In this document: one piece after another, positions 19,208 through 30,990 of the stretch
Layout: each line of letters opens with the position of its first letter
Numbering within the stretch: the first letter of the stretch is position 1
DNA from: Schistocephalus solidus
Taxonomy: Eukaryota; Platyhelminthes; Cestoda; Diphyllobothriidea; Diphyllobothriidae
Assembly: GCA_017591395.1 (NCBI GenBank)
Contig: WEDG01000410.1
Coordinates: 20,248 to 84,247, forward strand
Length of the DNA: 64,000 nt
Reading direction: 5' to 3'
Program-made: the position numbers and the translations under genes
The notes under the pieces: generated by a model
What the model was told of the DNA's origin: nothing
Databases searched by the model: none
Seen by the model: the letters and a program-made list of their open reading frames with translations, nothing else

Positions 19208-21124
19208 TCAAATACCAGGAGGACCCTTTTCAAAATCCAAAAGTTGCGAGTTTGGGAAAGAAACAGACAATAAGGACTTTATATCTTTCGAAGTTAAATG
19301 TTTGCTTAATTTCGTTTTGCAAATAGCTAATGTAGATGACAACCTTATTTTCAGTGGTAGATTATTCCATATGAAAGCATATTTGGAGGCAAAAACCTGA
19401 GACCGGTTGGTTGTGGAGCTAAGGGGTGGTGAAATGATCATGGAGGAATTACGAGTGGCATAGGGTCGATTTACCGGAGTGAGAGCGTTAATTCGTGGGA
19501 TATTTGGGCTAGAATTAACGCGAAACGGGAAGCAGAGACCAGCTTCGAGTCTTCTAACCCACAGAAATTTAATGTTTTCTAATTGGCATCTATCCGTATA
19601 AGAGAAACTGGATCCAGGAAGTGAAAATAGTTTTCGAGTAAAAACCCTCTGAACTTTTTCAATCTTACTGCGGTCAGCGGCGTTCATCAGCCCAAATAGG
19701 GGACAGCAGTATTCGAGGATAGGAAGAACAAACATGCTGTATAGGTTTAACTTTATTTCCGGAAAGAAGAAATTATGTGATATAAAACCACATATCTGTG
19801 CAGCCTTTGCGGAAATTCGATCTGCATGTGGCGATAATGCTAGCTTATTCGTGTAACTTAGACCTAAGTCTTTTATGGTTCATCGTTCTAAAAGTGTACT
19901 ATTTTGAAATACTAGGGGTCCAGGAAGCTTGGTGGACCAAAACACATGAAACTGCTCTTAGATGGAGAAAATTCAATCTGCCAAGTACAGCTCCAACGTG
20001 AGAGCATAAGTAGATCAGTTTTGATTTTGTCAACGCAACTATTAGCAGTGTCTTTAGAAAATGAATAAATGCACTTGAGATCGTCAGCGTAAACGAAATT
20101 TTGTGAATTTGTGAGTAAAGTTGAAATTTTGTTAATGTACTGAATGAAGAGAAGGGGACCTAGAACGGTGCCTTGAAAAACGCCACTCGTGATCGGTTGA
20201 GGCGTCGAATAGCTATTACCTACTAGGACCTTCTGGCTGCGGTTAAACTAGTAGGAACTAATGAAGTCGAGGAGAGGAGGCCGGATGCCGAGGGCTTCCA
20301 GTTACACTAGAAGACGTCTGTGTGGTACCTTGTCAAAGGCTTTGCTCAGGTCAAAGTAGATCACAACCACTGACTGTTGCTCGATACGAAGGGATGTTAC
20401 GAGGTTAAGAAAAGCTAAGTGACACACTTCGCATGATCTCCCAGGTAAAAAACCATATTGTGAGTCGCTTAAAAGCTTATTTTTCTTGGCAAAAAGTGGA
20501 GAATTTGATTAAAAAAATAATTTTTTTCAAGAAGTTTTTGCGAGAGCCGGGGTTTTGTGAACGCCTCGATAATTATTTTCGTCCGAACGAGATCCCGACT
20601 TGAAGACAGGAAGAATAATAAATGTCTTCCATGAGTCAGGAAAGAATCCGTTTGAAAGATAAACTGAGAAAACATGGCTAAGCAATCGGGGAAAGCTCGG
20701 CACTCACTTAATAACTGAGTTTGGAATACCGTCAGTTCCCTAAGAGTGCGAGTTTTTCAGACGAATTATTTGCTTACGAATTAGTTCTAAGGAGAAATCA
20801 ATAGTGCTGATAACATTCAATGAGGATGCCTGTAACGTCGGAACCGGTTCAGATTCCATCGTTAGATGATTTGAAAAGAACGCACTAAACAGTTCTGCCT
20901 TGTCAGAGTCTTCCAGAACGAAGTTCTTGTCTTCATTTAGTATTGGAGGAATTTCATAACCTCGTTTAGAAGAGGATCGACGGCGGAACAGTTGAGCAAC
21001 AGATTTTGCAGAGTTTGGCTCAGTGAGTGCGCAAGATTCCCTCTGTCTGTCAATTTCAAACGACGCACTTAACTTTTCATTTCAAATGACGCGCCTAAAT
21101 TTTCCACATTGTCCACGAAGAAAG
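19208..21124 (-). pseudogene. LINE L4 reverse transcriptase, disrupted
   Basis: Pieces in several frames: RESCALTEPNSAKSVAQLF (21050-20990), SQYGFLPGRSCEVCHLAFLN (20460-20410), VVVIYFDLSKAFDKVPHRRLL (20370-20310), the YADD box at 20091-20080, and the C-terminal frame 19735-19208 with MFVLPILEYCCPLFGLM, FLWVRRLEAGLC and FIWNNLPLKIRL. Several in-frame stops (for example after RRLL). Inactive, but the C-terminal 175 codons remain open. Confidence 0.88.
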
Positions 21125-21335
21125 TTGCATATTCAGCCATGTAAATTTGTTCCTCGTTTTTGCATTTTAGAAAGAAGTGTGGAATTGTTCAGTCCACAAA
21201 TCCAATCTATGGTGCTTATTATGTCAGTTCAACCGTCACGATCGATGATATCAAACCTTTGCAGGACAGTGATCCACGTGTGAATCAGTGTTTAGCGGTA
21301 GCAGAATTTCAGTCTTTTTTACTACAATTTTCTCC

Positions 21336-21580
21336 TCTCGTACCCATAGTTGCAGGAGTTTTGGCATCGATATCAATTGGAATGGGTTGCAAAGCCAAAC
21401 AGCACTTCTACGCGTGCAACACACGCCTTCTCCTCGCATACCGAACCAGGTCTTCATAAAGAAGAAGAGCGAAAAGCAGCGCCTGTAATCCCAACTGAAT
21501 GGGAATTCCAAGACGCCACATTCGGAAGGATCTCTGTGTACAAGTGTGAGCAGTGCATAGTTAACCGGCTCAGAGAATAA
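21336..21580 (+). other. Conserved 76-codon frame of R2 (exon-like), U1 copy
   Basis: Frame 21350-21580 with the core APVIPTEWEFQDATFG, ending YKCEQCIVNRLRE and a stop. It is open in three copies (also 43970-43740 and 49695-49465) with mostly conservative changes. It is preceded by a pyrimidine-rich tract and ..CCCATAG (about 21345), a plausible splice acceptor, so it could be a terminal exon. No known domain. Another R2 copy at 2300-2545 is broken. Function unknown. Confidence 0.35.
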
Positions 21581-22224
21581 AAATCCTTACATTCCACTTG
21601 AATACCAGGACGCCTCGGAATAGTGTCACTAAGAAACTTGCAACTTAGAAATCGGAAGAGCGTTTCTTCTTAACATATCTTTCATGGTGATGATGGCTAT
21701 ATAACCAGGTAATTCCATGGCGAATTTTAAACGAACACAGGCCTAGTGCATATTTTCGTGAGCGATTGTCCTCCATTACGTTCAAAAACATAATCAAGGC
21801 ATTTTATTGAGTTTTCGTGTGACTGTTGAGAGTTAATATATTGTTCAGCTGAGATTTAACATATCTGGGTTTATTTTTTTAAAGGGCACTAGCTCGAAAC
21901 CTACGGCAACTTTCAATAAATATTTCTGATAATCATATCTTCTGCGAACACAGGATTAAGTGGATTCTCCCGTAATTAGTGTGACAGCTGGGACTTGAGC
22001 TGCTCTTTGCTTTTGTTGTAGTGTGAACCTGCGCCCTCTCCCATCTCCGGTCTTTTTGAGTCTGCCTTGACACTGAGCCCAGATTGAGGAGTGTACCAGA
22101 GAGTGAGTTAGATGCATCGCAAGTAGCCCTCACTGCATCACTATCCTGGGGGTCAGACGGCGGACATCGTCGAATTTGACGGTAAAATGTCGGTCTCTAG
22201 CAAGGGACCTCCTCCAAGGATAAA

Positions 22225-23490
22225 TTAGTTATCCGCATCGATAAAGACCATTCTTCCTGGAGTGCTGAACCCCCATGGTCTCCACGGTTTCAATAGCAGT
22301 GGCCTGCTCATCCTTTGGACATGCACAGGGCACTGCCTCATCCTGACCAATACATTCTTCCACCTTCCGATGCAGGAGATAACGACCTGCATGCATCCCT
22401 TGTTGAGGCACTGGCACCTACTGTAGGCAAGACCAGCAAAAATTGTCGATGACAATGGTGATCACCGCCTCGTTAACTCCAATGCGAGGCTTCTTCCGCA
22501 GAGATGCCCTATACCAAAAATTAAGCAACAGCCAGGTAAGTTGAATACTGTTTTCTTGAATGTGCTTGAGTAGTGCAGGAGTAGTTCGATGACAACTACA
22601 CAGCCATTAGCAAACTGCGGGCCGAACAGAATCGGCTGCAAGAAGCCTACGTTGACTGCCCTTTTGTCGAAATCAAGACAGTCTTCTACCGAAGTCAAGG
22701 TCTCGTGCAACAGCGACTACAAGAAATGCAGGACGCCTAAATGGTATGCATGGCTGGAAAGATTTAAAGGATATGCCTCCCGCTACGAATGGAAGAACCT
22801 CTTTTCAGCGATTCAGGCTATTTTTGGCACCACAGGCAAAGAAACCGCTTCTCTTCGCAGTGCTCACGGGACCACTCTATTTACTGAGAAAACGCAAATT
22901 CTGAAGCACTTGGCCTAACAATTCAGAAGCGTGGGAAAGAACATCCCTCCTCAGTATCAAAGCACTGCTAAGACCACCGAAACTGACCTGGAACGGCCAC
23001 CTCGAGTAAATGGACGACGAGCGACTACACATACGTATCTTCTATGGCGATGTCGCTATGGGTTCTCATTGGCAAGTGGGTCCAGTACGACGCTATAAGG
23101 ACATACTGAAGACTTCTCTAAAGTGACCTGTAGATAAAGTCGGGAAACTGGGAGAAACTCTATCGGAACCAACCGTTCTAGAAGATAACAGTGGAAACAG
23201 GAGCAGCAATCTATGAGGCCAACTGGATCGCATCTGCCAAGGCCAAAAGGGCGGCCAACAAGCCATACATACCCCCAAACATCACTGCCCATGCCCAAGT
23301 ACTACCAACATACCCGCACTCGTCAGACATCTTTGTGCGCAATGCAACAACAATCTGACTCCACCAACTACTGCGTCAGCGAAAATGCTCTCTATCACCA
23401 CTGCTTCGAACCCCAAAATAACCATAACCCCCACCACTGGCACTCACTTCATCCTCCAGTCAGATCTTTGCTTCTGAGCTGCTAAACTGG
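22225..23490 (+). mobile_element. RTE/zinc-finger LINE remnant lacking the RT (in U1)
   Basis: Contains the C-terminal endonuclease/linker portion (GKLNTVFLN; 22589-22918 with RYEWKNLFSAIQAIFG), then jumps near 22945 to the post-RT segment (a relic of MDDERL..IFYGDVA in shifted frame, 23010-23060) and ends with an MRPTGSHLPRPKGR frame and decayed linker sequence. The RT is cleanly missing. U2 and U3 share the same junction, so the deletion predates the duplication of the unit. Confidence 0.75.
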
Positions 23491-23985
23491 GGTTTAACAC
23501 CTCCGGCCGAATCCTATTTAGATGCACTTCCAAACCATACGTTTTTCCGACGAGGAGCCCAGCAGCCTCGTTCACTGTGTACGCCAAAAAGCGAACGTCT
23601 TCTCCCCAATTGCTTCTGAGCCAACTCTATCACAGAAGACTTGTTGACACGTCCAAATCAAAAATATATATGGGCGTCGGCCAGTAGAATCACCTAACGA
23701 TAGGTCATTCTTCATTGTTTTGTGAACTTCCGAATCCTATACGAAACTTGTGCATATACCGTGGGTGGAGATGGTCTGAAGGTTGCTATCTGATATTATC
23801 ACAGTGGTGAGACCTCAAGGGTGGGTTAAGTGACGTAAGATACGAGCGTTCGACTGTAAACGGGTGTTGGGTTACTCAAGGAGACGCGCGTAGGCAGACG
23901 AGATTGCATTTCCGTGGCTCGCACTGTGGACTGCAACTGACAGCAACCTGTTCACTGGCAGTCCATTAGTTTATGCCGGAGCAGC
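23491..23985. other. Part of unit U1, non-coding
   Basis: Matches 47350-46850 in inverted orientation, including TTTTGTAAA-type and GACCTATCGTTAGG-like segments. No reading frame of interest. Confidence 0.45.
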
Positions 23986-24192
23986 ATGTCTGAAAGCTTG
24001 CTTTTGAGAACGGACATGAACCAGAGTTTTGTAGTATGGTTGGTTGGCATAGCACTCTGCATGTTTTTATCGCACGGCTGCAACCGCGGAGAAGGTACAT
24101 TATTCTCTGTTCAACCAGCATATTATTTCCTGCATAGTCCTTTTTTAATTTCATACTACAATTTGACTCAACAGCCTCAAGTGCAAGTGTGA
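23986..24192 (+). other. Possible secreted-protein first exon (68 codons), U1 copy
   Basis: The frame starts at an ATG. It has a polar N-terminus, then a hydrophobic segment (FVVWLVGIALCMFL, about residues 15-28) ending SHGCNRGEG, like a signal peptide or anchor, then FSVQPAYYFLHSPFLISYYN. The U3 copy (46840-46634) keeps the same length, start and stop position with about a quarter of residues changed and no indels. It may be a real ORF, or a first exon with a donor near the 3' end. No domain recognised. Confidence 0.3.
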
Positions 24193-24586
24193 GGGGTCAG
24201 AAATATCATACTTTGAGAAATAAGACCACTACATACAGGTTTCCAGTCACGCCCTGACATAAGTGATGATGTCAATTTTCAAAAGTTCCGTAGAATCCTA
24301 ATAAGTATCACAAACACAGAAGCTCAATGATTGTGCATTGACGGTTAGGGCGGTGCGTCTACTGGGAATTATACGATAAAAACAAATTTTAAATTGTGCA
24401 TCTAACTATATCGCCCTTTCCATGTTTACCCTCTAGAAATCCAATCTTCAGAATAGGTCATGTGCAGAGAGGATTTTCTCGTTTATTTGTTTATCCAGAT
24501 CATTCAATTCGGATTTCACATTCAGTTCATGTGTGGTACACTCAAATGATAAAGAGTATTCCAATTCCAATTTCTGTTTTCTTGCA

Positions 24587-24731
24587 GCACAAGAACATGT
24601 ATGACCGCGATTTTGTGACGGAAGAAACGATGATGACAAAAGTACTAACCATCGTTTGGGTTATGATAAATCCCGACAGTCTCGATAACAAACTGCACAC
24701 TCGAGTTCTTCATGGGCGTAAAACGAACTGA
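24587..24731 (+). other. Exon-like module 'MYDRDFVTEE', U1 copy
   Basis: It directly follows a textbook acceptor (pyrimidines then TTGCAG, 24580-24586). The frame reads HKNMYDRDFVTEETMM... to a stop at about 24731. A U3 copy is at about 46250-46110 (-), and a diverged paralogue at 53150-53290 (+) starts after the same kind of acceptor with HMYSNDF and keeps the K-V-L-T motif and spacing. This looks like a duplicated exon of one gene family, now decayed. Product unknown. Confidence 0.3.
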
Positions 24732-24929
24732 ATTCATCCTCCAGATACAGCATTTTCCTACATATATTATATTTCCAAGGTAACTTGATGTCATACGCGC
24801 GAAAAATCGTGTATTCCTGAGAAACAACTTGTCCCTTCCTTGTTTAGGCGTCCAGTGAAATGGCGTGCTTGCTTTTGAAGAGGAGGGTGTGATCTTTTCC
24901 TTCATGCAAAGCAATCTTCTGACATTGTT

Positions 24930-26560
24930 ACACCTTTATTTGTCTAGCAAATATAATGACCAAGTGACTTCTTTATTCTTATGTTAATCAGATGTCTATA
25001 CTATGGATGACAAACGGTTTCTCAAAGTGTTAACATGTCGATACGTCTCATTGTAAAGAATGCGCTATTTACAATACTTGAGCTAAAATCTATTGCCCAA
25101 CAACAGTTATCTTGATAAAAATTTGATAAATACGAAATAGAAATGTGTTCCAACGTGTTCAGGAAATATAACAACTACCGGCTTTTCCACTAATGAATGA
25201 AAACGATTGTTATACAGAAAGAACTAGTTAATGTTCTAACAAAAGCTATTATTTTACACAGGAAATGTGGATGTGACAGTGCAGGGGACCCTGTCACGGT
25301 GCCCATAATAAAAATGCTTCTTTCGCGGGAATTCGCCCACACGAACTGATTGTGGTCTGCTTATTGACCAATCGTAACAATCTAAACCGGCTCATCAAAT
25401 TTAACGTCGACACAGACATATTATTGCCCAAAGCACACATATAGAGGTCTGAATGTCCCGAGAGAGGTCACCTATCCCAATAACGGGGCTTTGTATCAAG
25501 AGGCCTAGGTTTGTTATGGATGACAGAATTTCGTAAGCCTAAGCAGTCCGTATAAGCCTGCTACACATGACCTGGTTTGGACATGATGAGACAGGTTTTC
25601 TCAGAGAACACGAGAGTAGAGATCTGAAACTCCCAGCTAACCAAGAGTGCTATATGAATTTACTTAAGAGGGGCATGTGTGCTACTTGACAGAGAAACAT
25701 AGGCAATAGCGCATAACACGGCGGTGGAGGAAGCTAAAACTCTTCCAATTTATGTGAATATAAAACGCTCCCTGAATAGTATCACGAAGATTCTTACCAT
25801 GCAGGAGAGGCAAGAAATGTGTTTCCTCAACATAGTTTGCCTAAAAGGGGTTTGCGTTATAACCAACTATTATAAGAAAGAACATTTTGCTAGTTTACCA
25901 ACAGGTGTTGACTGTGTAACCACGTTTGGCCATGACAATATTGAGACGGACAAGATCTTAGTTAATGTTCTAGGTTAGTGAAAATCTTCCCTAAGATCCA
26001 CTGAGAAATTCTAAACCATTTGTTGTAAACTGTCTCAAACACTAATTTGCGATTTAAACTGCTTGCACAACTAACGCTGTACTGTTTATCAGCGTACAAC
26101 AAACTCCTACAATATTGTGTTCAAGTTATGCTGCCTGCTTAAACAAAGTACCACTCTGTCTGTCTGACGTAATCACATTTGGTTTTAAAATATTTTTATT
26201 AATTCTGAAATAAGTAGGTTCAGATTAGCTGATACAACCAATATTAACTTTCTCAAACTACACAGTGTGCTTTTTCTATATAAGGAAATCATACATTTCT
26301 GTAGGATATAAAAATATACTTTTTGTCAATTCGCAAGCAATGTAGCACCGAATCTGCTGCTATACTGGAATTCAGTATTTTTAAACTAAAAGGTGTATAT
26401 TTCCCAGGTATAAAAATCATACATTTCTTCATGTAATTAAGAAGATGTCAAGTGGGTCTCAAAAAATGTTGGTGGATGCGAACCATGTTGTACGATTTAC
26501 AAGCAAAATTAATTGGTTACAGACACAATGCTTTATAAGTGGACATTTTCCGGTCTTCGA
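24930..26560. other. Right part of U1, AT-rich, with one exon-like patch
   Basis: Matches 45900-44210 inverted. A 69-nt patch at about 25910-25977 (VDCVTTFGHDNIETD) is bounded by a CAACAG acceptor-like and a CTAG/GTTAGT donor-like sequence. In U3 the corresponding frame is kept in part. The remainder shows no gene. Confidence 0.35.
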
Positions 26561-26784
26561 AAATCTCAGTATTGTAACATTATTTAACCAAAACACCCCG
26601 TCTGCAAGTACAGTCTTCTAGGAAGATGCGATATGCTCGAAAATAAGGACAGTAATAGCCTTTGTATGTACGTTTTTATTAAATATATTTACATTTATCA
26701 GGTAATCAATAATCAATGCAAATATTCGTACCATTAAAGTGACTATGCTAACAAGGGAATACGCCTGTACATTTACCAATGTTA

Positions 26785-26966
26785 CAAGCCCACTTGAAGA
26801 AGATGTAGTGTGCTATTAGTTGAGTACAAGAAAGAAAAATTTTGGGACGCATCTTTGAAAGTACATCATAATTAATAAGACTATCAAAAGCAATGAGAAT
26901 TATTCATATTATTTAAACGACGTTTTTTTACAGAATGTTGTAAATGCAGCCGGGTGAAAAGAAGGT
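26785..26966 (+). repeat. Repeat P, left half, interrupted by LINE L5
   Basis: Matches 63400-63555 and 60670-60861. P continues at 29728 on the far side of LINE L5, while at 63557 the two halves are directly joined. Confidence 0.75.
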
Positions 26967-27127
26967 TCAGTTTAGTTCAGTTCAGTTCAGTGTATTTGAG
27001 AAAAATAGGCTTACGCCTTTGAAATCCCTATTTGATACAGAAAGTCGGAATAATAATAAGCAATGTAAAAAAAGTTACAGTCAAGTGAATGCAGGCAGAT
27101 TTACGTGGTACACGGATATTGTTAAGG

Positions 27128-28865
27128 TTAAGTTGTCACATAATCTTCCTGGTGCAGCAACATATGTATGTCAAGCCGATGTTTAAATATATCCACAGAC
27201 TGGGACATAACAATTGCCTCAGGTAGATTATCCCACGGTTTCAAGACATGGTTGGTGAAAAAATACTTCCTCACATCCAATCTCACTTGGGGCACACTTA
27301 GTTTGAATGGATGACCTCGGAGATTATTCGTAGTAGCAAGTTGAAAAAAAGTCATCACATAGGAGGGCGCAATCCATGCCACGCACGATACGGAAGGTTT
27401 GTATCAAGTCTCCGCGCAACTGCCTATAACTCAGAGGATAGAGCTGTAGGTTATTTAGGCGAATCTCATATGGCAGTTCACCTTGACCGCTTACTAATTT
27501 TGCGGCTCGTCGCTGTACCCTTTCGAGCATTTTGTAGTCCTGTTAAGTCCACGGTCACCAGGCTTGGATCGCATATTCAAGATGAGGCCTAACAAACGTA
27601 CCAAAGACTTTAGAAAAGCAGTCTTCATCGAAAACTTTAAATGCCCACTTGATAGAGTACAGCATTGAATTGGCGGATTTAGCCGCCTTGCAGCATTGCG
27701 TAGAAGGCTTCATGTTGTCTGTCATCCAAACGCCGAGATTCTTCTGTGTGTGTGTTTCTCGGAGTGGCATACCGTTCAAAAAGTAGGGTCGCATATCAGT
27801 GACCTGATTCCGACTTCTTAGACATAGCAGGGCGCATTTGTTTGAGTTGAAGGACAAGAGCCATTTGCGGGACCACTCGTCCAATCGATGGAGATTTTCT
27901 TGGAAATCGTCTCCATCGGCAGCATTGTTGATAATTTCCCAAATTTTTATATCGTCCGCAAACATAGCAAAGTAACAGTCCAATTCCTGTACACAATCAT
28001 AAATAAACAAGAGAAATATGATTGGTCCGCGAACTGAACCTTGCGGAACTCCACTCTCGATGACTGTGCGCTTTGATCGCGATCCGCCTACGCAGACCAC
28101 TTTGGAACGATCGACGAGAAAATTCGTGATCCACGTAAGAAGTTTTCCTCCAATACCAAACATTCTTAACTTATAAAGGAGAAGCTGGTGCGGAACACTA
28201 TTGAATGCCTTCTGGAAATCAATGTAGGCCACATGCACAGTGTATTTTGCATCGAGTGCTTTTGTCCAGCTTTGCAAAGTATAAAGTAAGTTCGTAACAC
28301 ACGATCTTCCCCTACAAAAGCCGTATTGTGCAGTTGATAAGAGGTTATGGGTTTCTAAATAAATCATCAATTCCTTTTCGACAAGCTTCCCCATAACCTT
28401 GCAACAGATTTAGGTCAGGCTGACAGGCCTGTGGTTTGTAACAAATGCATGACTACCGCTTTTATGAAGCGGTGTAATGTGGGCTGTTTTCCAGTCAGGT
28501 AGGAAGCATTCCCGTGTCGAACGATTTCTGGCACAGAAAGGATAGTGGTTTGGCCAGCTCTCGAGCAAGTTCGAGGAGTAACTTTGCTGGAATCTCGTCG
28601 GGGCCAGGGGATTTGCATGCGTTCGGACTTTTTAATTTTCAAAGACCACCTCTTCTCGAAAGAGCATATCTTGAATAATTGGTGCTCCCATAGTCTCGCA
28701 ACTAGATGGAATTAAAACTGCTTCTCGGGTGAAAACTGACTGAAAGAACTGTGAAAAGTGTTCAACTTTTATTTGAATTTCTGTAATCTCGAAACCATCA
28801 TCGTTTCTCATTACAGGAATTGGGTTCCTGTTTCGTGTGCTTTTTCTTACAAAGCTGTAGAGCAA
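27128..28865 (-). pseudogene. LINE L5 reverse transcriptase
   Basis: The main frame 28394-27555 (279 codons) has AQYGFCRGRSC (about 23-33), VAYIDFQKAFNSVPHQLLLYKL, GVPQGSVRGPIIFLL, the FADD box at residues 145-148 (27962-27951), WLLSFNSNKC and FVRPHLEYAIQAW. The C-terminal part continues in frames 27530-27324 (LERVQRRAAKLV) and 27382-27128. The fingers are out of frame at 28865-28400. The catalytic box is intact but ORF2 is broken in at least four places. Confidence 0.9.
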
Positions 28866-28883
28866 TTTCGGATTGTGAACTGC

Positions 28884-29727
28884 TCACTGGAGCAAATCCC
28901 TCTCGTAATCCCGTCGGCTGTTGAAGATTAAGCTTTTAACCTTGTTCCTTTGCGTTTTGTATGTTTGCAAGGCTAAATTTTCATTGGATCGGCAAAATTT
29001 CTTCCAAAGCCTTCTTTTCCTGTTTATCTCTCGTTTCAGTTCCCTTGTTAGCCACAGTGGTCTGTTAGATATCCTAAGTTTTGATGGCGGACCGTGGCAT
29101 TTTATTAGGTTCAACAACCACTCCTTAAATAAATTCCAGTCCTGAGAGACATTCCCGGAGAAGAAAAGATCCCAGTCCATTCGTGATGCCTCAGCTCTCA
29201 TCTTGCAAAAGTCTCCCCGCCATAGAGTGGGCCTGGTTTCATTCATTGCAGGTGGTACCGAATATAAACCATGCTCCCATGAAAGTACTGCATGATCACT
29301 TCGACCAAGTGGAGGTAGGTAGTGAACCTCGTAATTACTGTCAGGATCTTTAGTGAAGACGAGATCAAAACAACGAGCCTGTTGTCCTCCACGCGCTCTT
29401 GTTGGAAAAAATACATGTTGTGTGAGAAGAGCTTCAAGTTTTGACTTAAGCAGACGGTGATCGAAGGACAACTTTGAGCACTGCGCCAGCAGATCGTTCT
29501 ATCGAATGCTGGGTGCATTAAAGTCCCACATTAGAACAACATCAGTTCGACTACCAATCTCCTTTGATGTTCTCCAACAAACAAGTGTCAGCGTCAGTGT
29601 CTGTCCCCGGTGGTCTGTAGAGAGTCATGACTTCAAGGGACTGCGATCCCCGCGTCTTTATTTTCAGCCAAATAGCCTCAATGCCATTGTTAATCTTCTC
29701 TGTCATTTCACACACTGTCTTGTTCAA
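28884..29727 (-). pseudogene. LINE L5 endonuclease, partial
   Basis: Starts inside the domain with IEAIWLKIKTRG and VMTLYRPPG (29700-29580); 29471-28884 carries ARCFDLVFTKD and the LGRSDHAVLSW catalytic motif, followed by a basic region LTRELKREINRKRRLWKKF that leads to the RT. The N-terminal catalytic Glu region is missing through 5' truncation. Confidence 0.85.
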
Positions 29728-30005
29728 AAGTATGCCTCCCGAGTTGACTGCAAGATTTTTCCAGTTATGCTGCACGTTAGCGAGTATAACAATCCTACTC
29801 ATACATTTTTTTCCACTCCAAAACACACGAATATTATTGTACAGTTTATCTCTATGTTTGGGTTAGACTTGAAACTAAGAAACGGGCATATTTATCCTTC
29901 TCAATATTTACCATAAGGCCACTGATTTTAAGCTTGTAGTACTGTTCATTTTCACTTGTCATGTTTAGGCAGCCATTCAAGGCATCCCTACGGATGATTA
30001 GATAT
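29728..30005 (+). repeat. Repeat P, right half
   Basis: Matches 63557-63840. Together with 26785-26966 it rebuilds the repeat as it was before L5 inserted. Confidence 0.75.
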
Positions 30006-30149
30006 TGATGAGCTGCCGGCTTTGTTGAATGTTAATTCCTGAGGTCGATGAATAAATGTAAGATTCAAAAAAGGCTTCTAGCTTCCTCCATGAATGATGA
30101 ATACGCAACTTCTCCATAAGAAATATATACCCAAAATTTGCAGAAAATG

Positions 30150-30990
30150 TTGTGGGTGACACTTCGTTTGACAAACGTTATAGAATTTCTCAGCAATGCA
30201 CCCATGAACACGAATTATTTGAAAGTTCCTTCCTCAAAGGTAGGTTGTAGAATGCAAGAACAGTGCAACCACTTTAGATCCTCATTTCAAGTTTGTTCCT
30301 TAACGGGTACTTTAGGGAATTTTCTCAAAACCGTGTGAGAGCTCCAAAGAGACAAATTTCGGTTCGATGTGGCTTGCAAAGACCTCGTTAGTTTTTAACA
30401 ACTATTTATATCATACGACATTATGGCTATTTTCAACTTTTGTTTTCGTCCGCGCAAACGTTTTGGCGCCCGAATGTTATTCTGATTCTGACGTGTCTCA
30501 TTCGGCGATGCATGACATTGAGATCACACCGAACTTCTACGTTTACAGGAAAAGTGATGGGTTTCATATCTTAAATCTTTTGAAATGGAAATGCTGGGAA
30601 ATAAGACGGCGTCCATAAAGCACAATATTGTACGTGTGTAACATGGGTGCGTCACCTGGACACGTCCCCTTACACCTATTCACTTTGTAGGTCATGCTTC
30701 CTTTAATCATAGTATGGATCTCCTTCATGTCATTACGTGCGTCTATTTAACTCTCTGAAGTCATATTGCAATCAAAAATTGCCTAGATTATCTTTTTGAC
30801 CATAATGGAGGAATTTGCTTACAAACCAACGCAAAAAATGGTAACTGGTCATCATGATATGCTTCTGCTTTCATCTTAACCGATCAAGCACACCCTTTAC
30901 CATTAACTGGACGGGAACGCAGCCTTTTGTTTAAAGCTTTTATGGCGCAGTCAAACAAATCCTCTCTGCATCCGTATCCTTATGAAGATT
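30150..30990. repeat. Inverted-duplicate repeat R3 with a signal-peptide-like frame
   Basis: Matches 52760-52140 in inverted orientation. Frame 30367-30618 (+) starts MWLAKTSLVFNNYLYHTTLW, hydrophobic like a signal peptide, then LAPECYSDSDVSHSAMHD. The inverted copy near 52600-52430 keeps HVLAPECYSDSDAFQTAMHD open. The right end (30780-30990, -) is an R1 copy. It may be a duplicated gene fragment; no known domain. Confidence 0.45.

Larger units (their letters stand above)
18440..21124 (-). mobile_element. LINE L4, CR1/Jockey-type, 5'-truncated
   Basis: Minus strand: RT from about 21124 to a stop just upstream of 19205, then a 3'UTR of about 760 nt with a U-rich hairpin (18663-18748), a GGCCC/GGGCC terminal hairpin (18481-18469) and a TTTA tail (18455-18440). 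The endonuclease and ORF1 are missing. Closest in protein motifs to L2. The fragment at 1670-2143 comes from the same subfamily. Confidence 0.85.
21130..26560 (+). repeat. Large duplicated unit, copy U1
   Basis: The same order of blocks recurs inverted at 49938-44208 (U3) and partly at 44207-42003 (U2): an R2 exon-like block, a non-coding block, an M fragment, an RT-deleted RTE copy, a short secreted-type frame (23986), an exon-like block (24587) and AT-rich sequence to a common end near ...CACAAT-x-C-x-TTAT. All copies start at ATTCAGCC. U1 is more diverged from U2/U3 than those are from each other. It is either a segmental duplication or an unrecognised large mobile element. Confidence 0.75.
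26967..29727 (-). mobile_element. LINE L5, CR1-type (FADD), 5'-truncated
   Basis: Minus strand: partial endonuclease (29727-28884), RT (28865-27128), a short 3'UTR of about 150 nt, a terminal hairpin (AATAGG...CCTATT with an inner GGC/GCC, near 27035-27000) and a tail of ACTGA repeats (26990-26967). Both edges are fixed by the uninterrupted copy of repeat P at 63.5 kb. No U-rich hairpin. Confidence 0.88.

Noticed and set aside
25275..25300. Hairpin GTGACAG...CTGTCAC as a conserved RNA element
   Set aside because: The U3 copy loses a pair without compensation, and the context shows no transcript.
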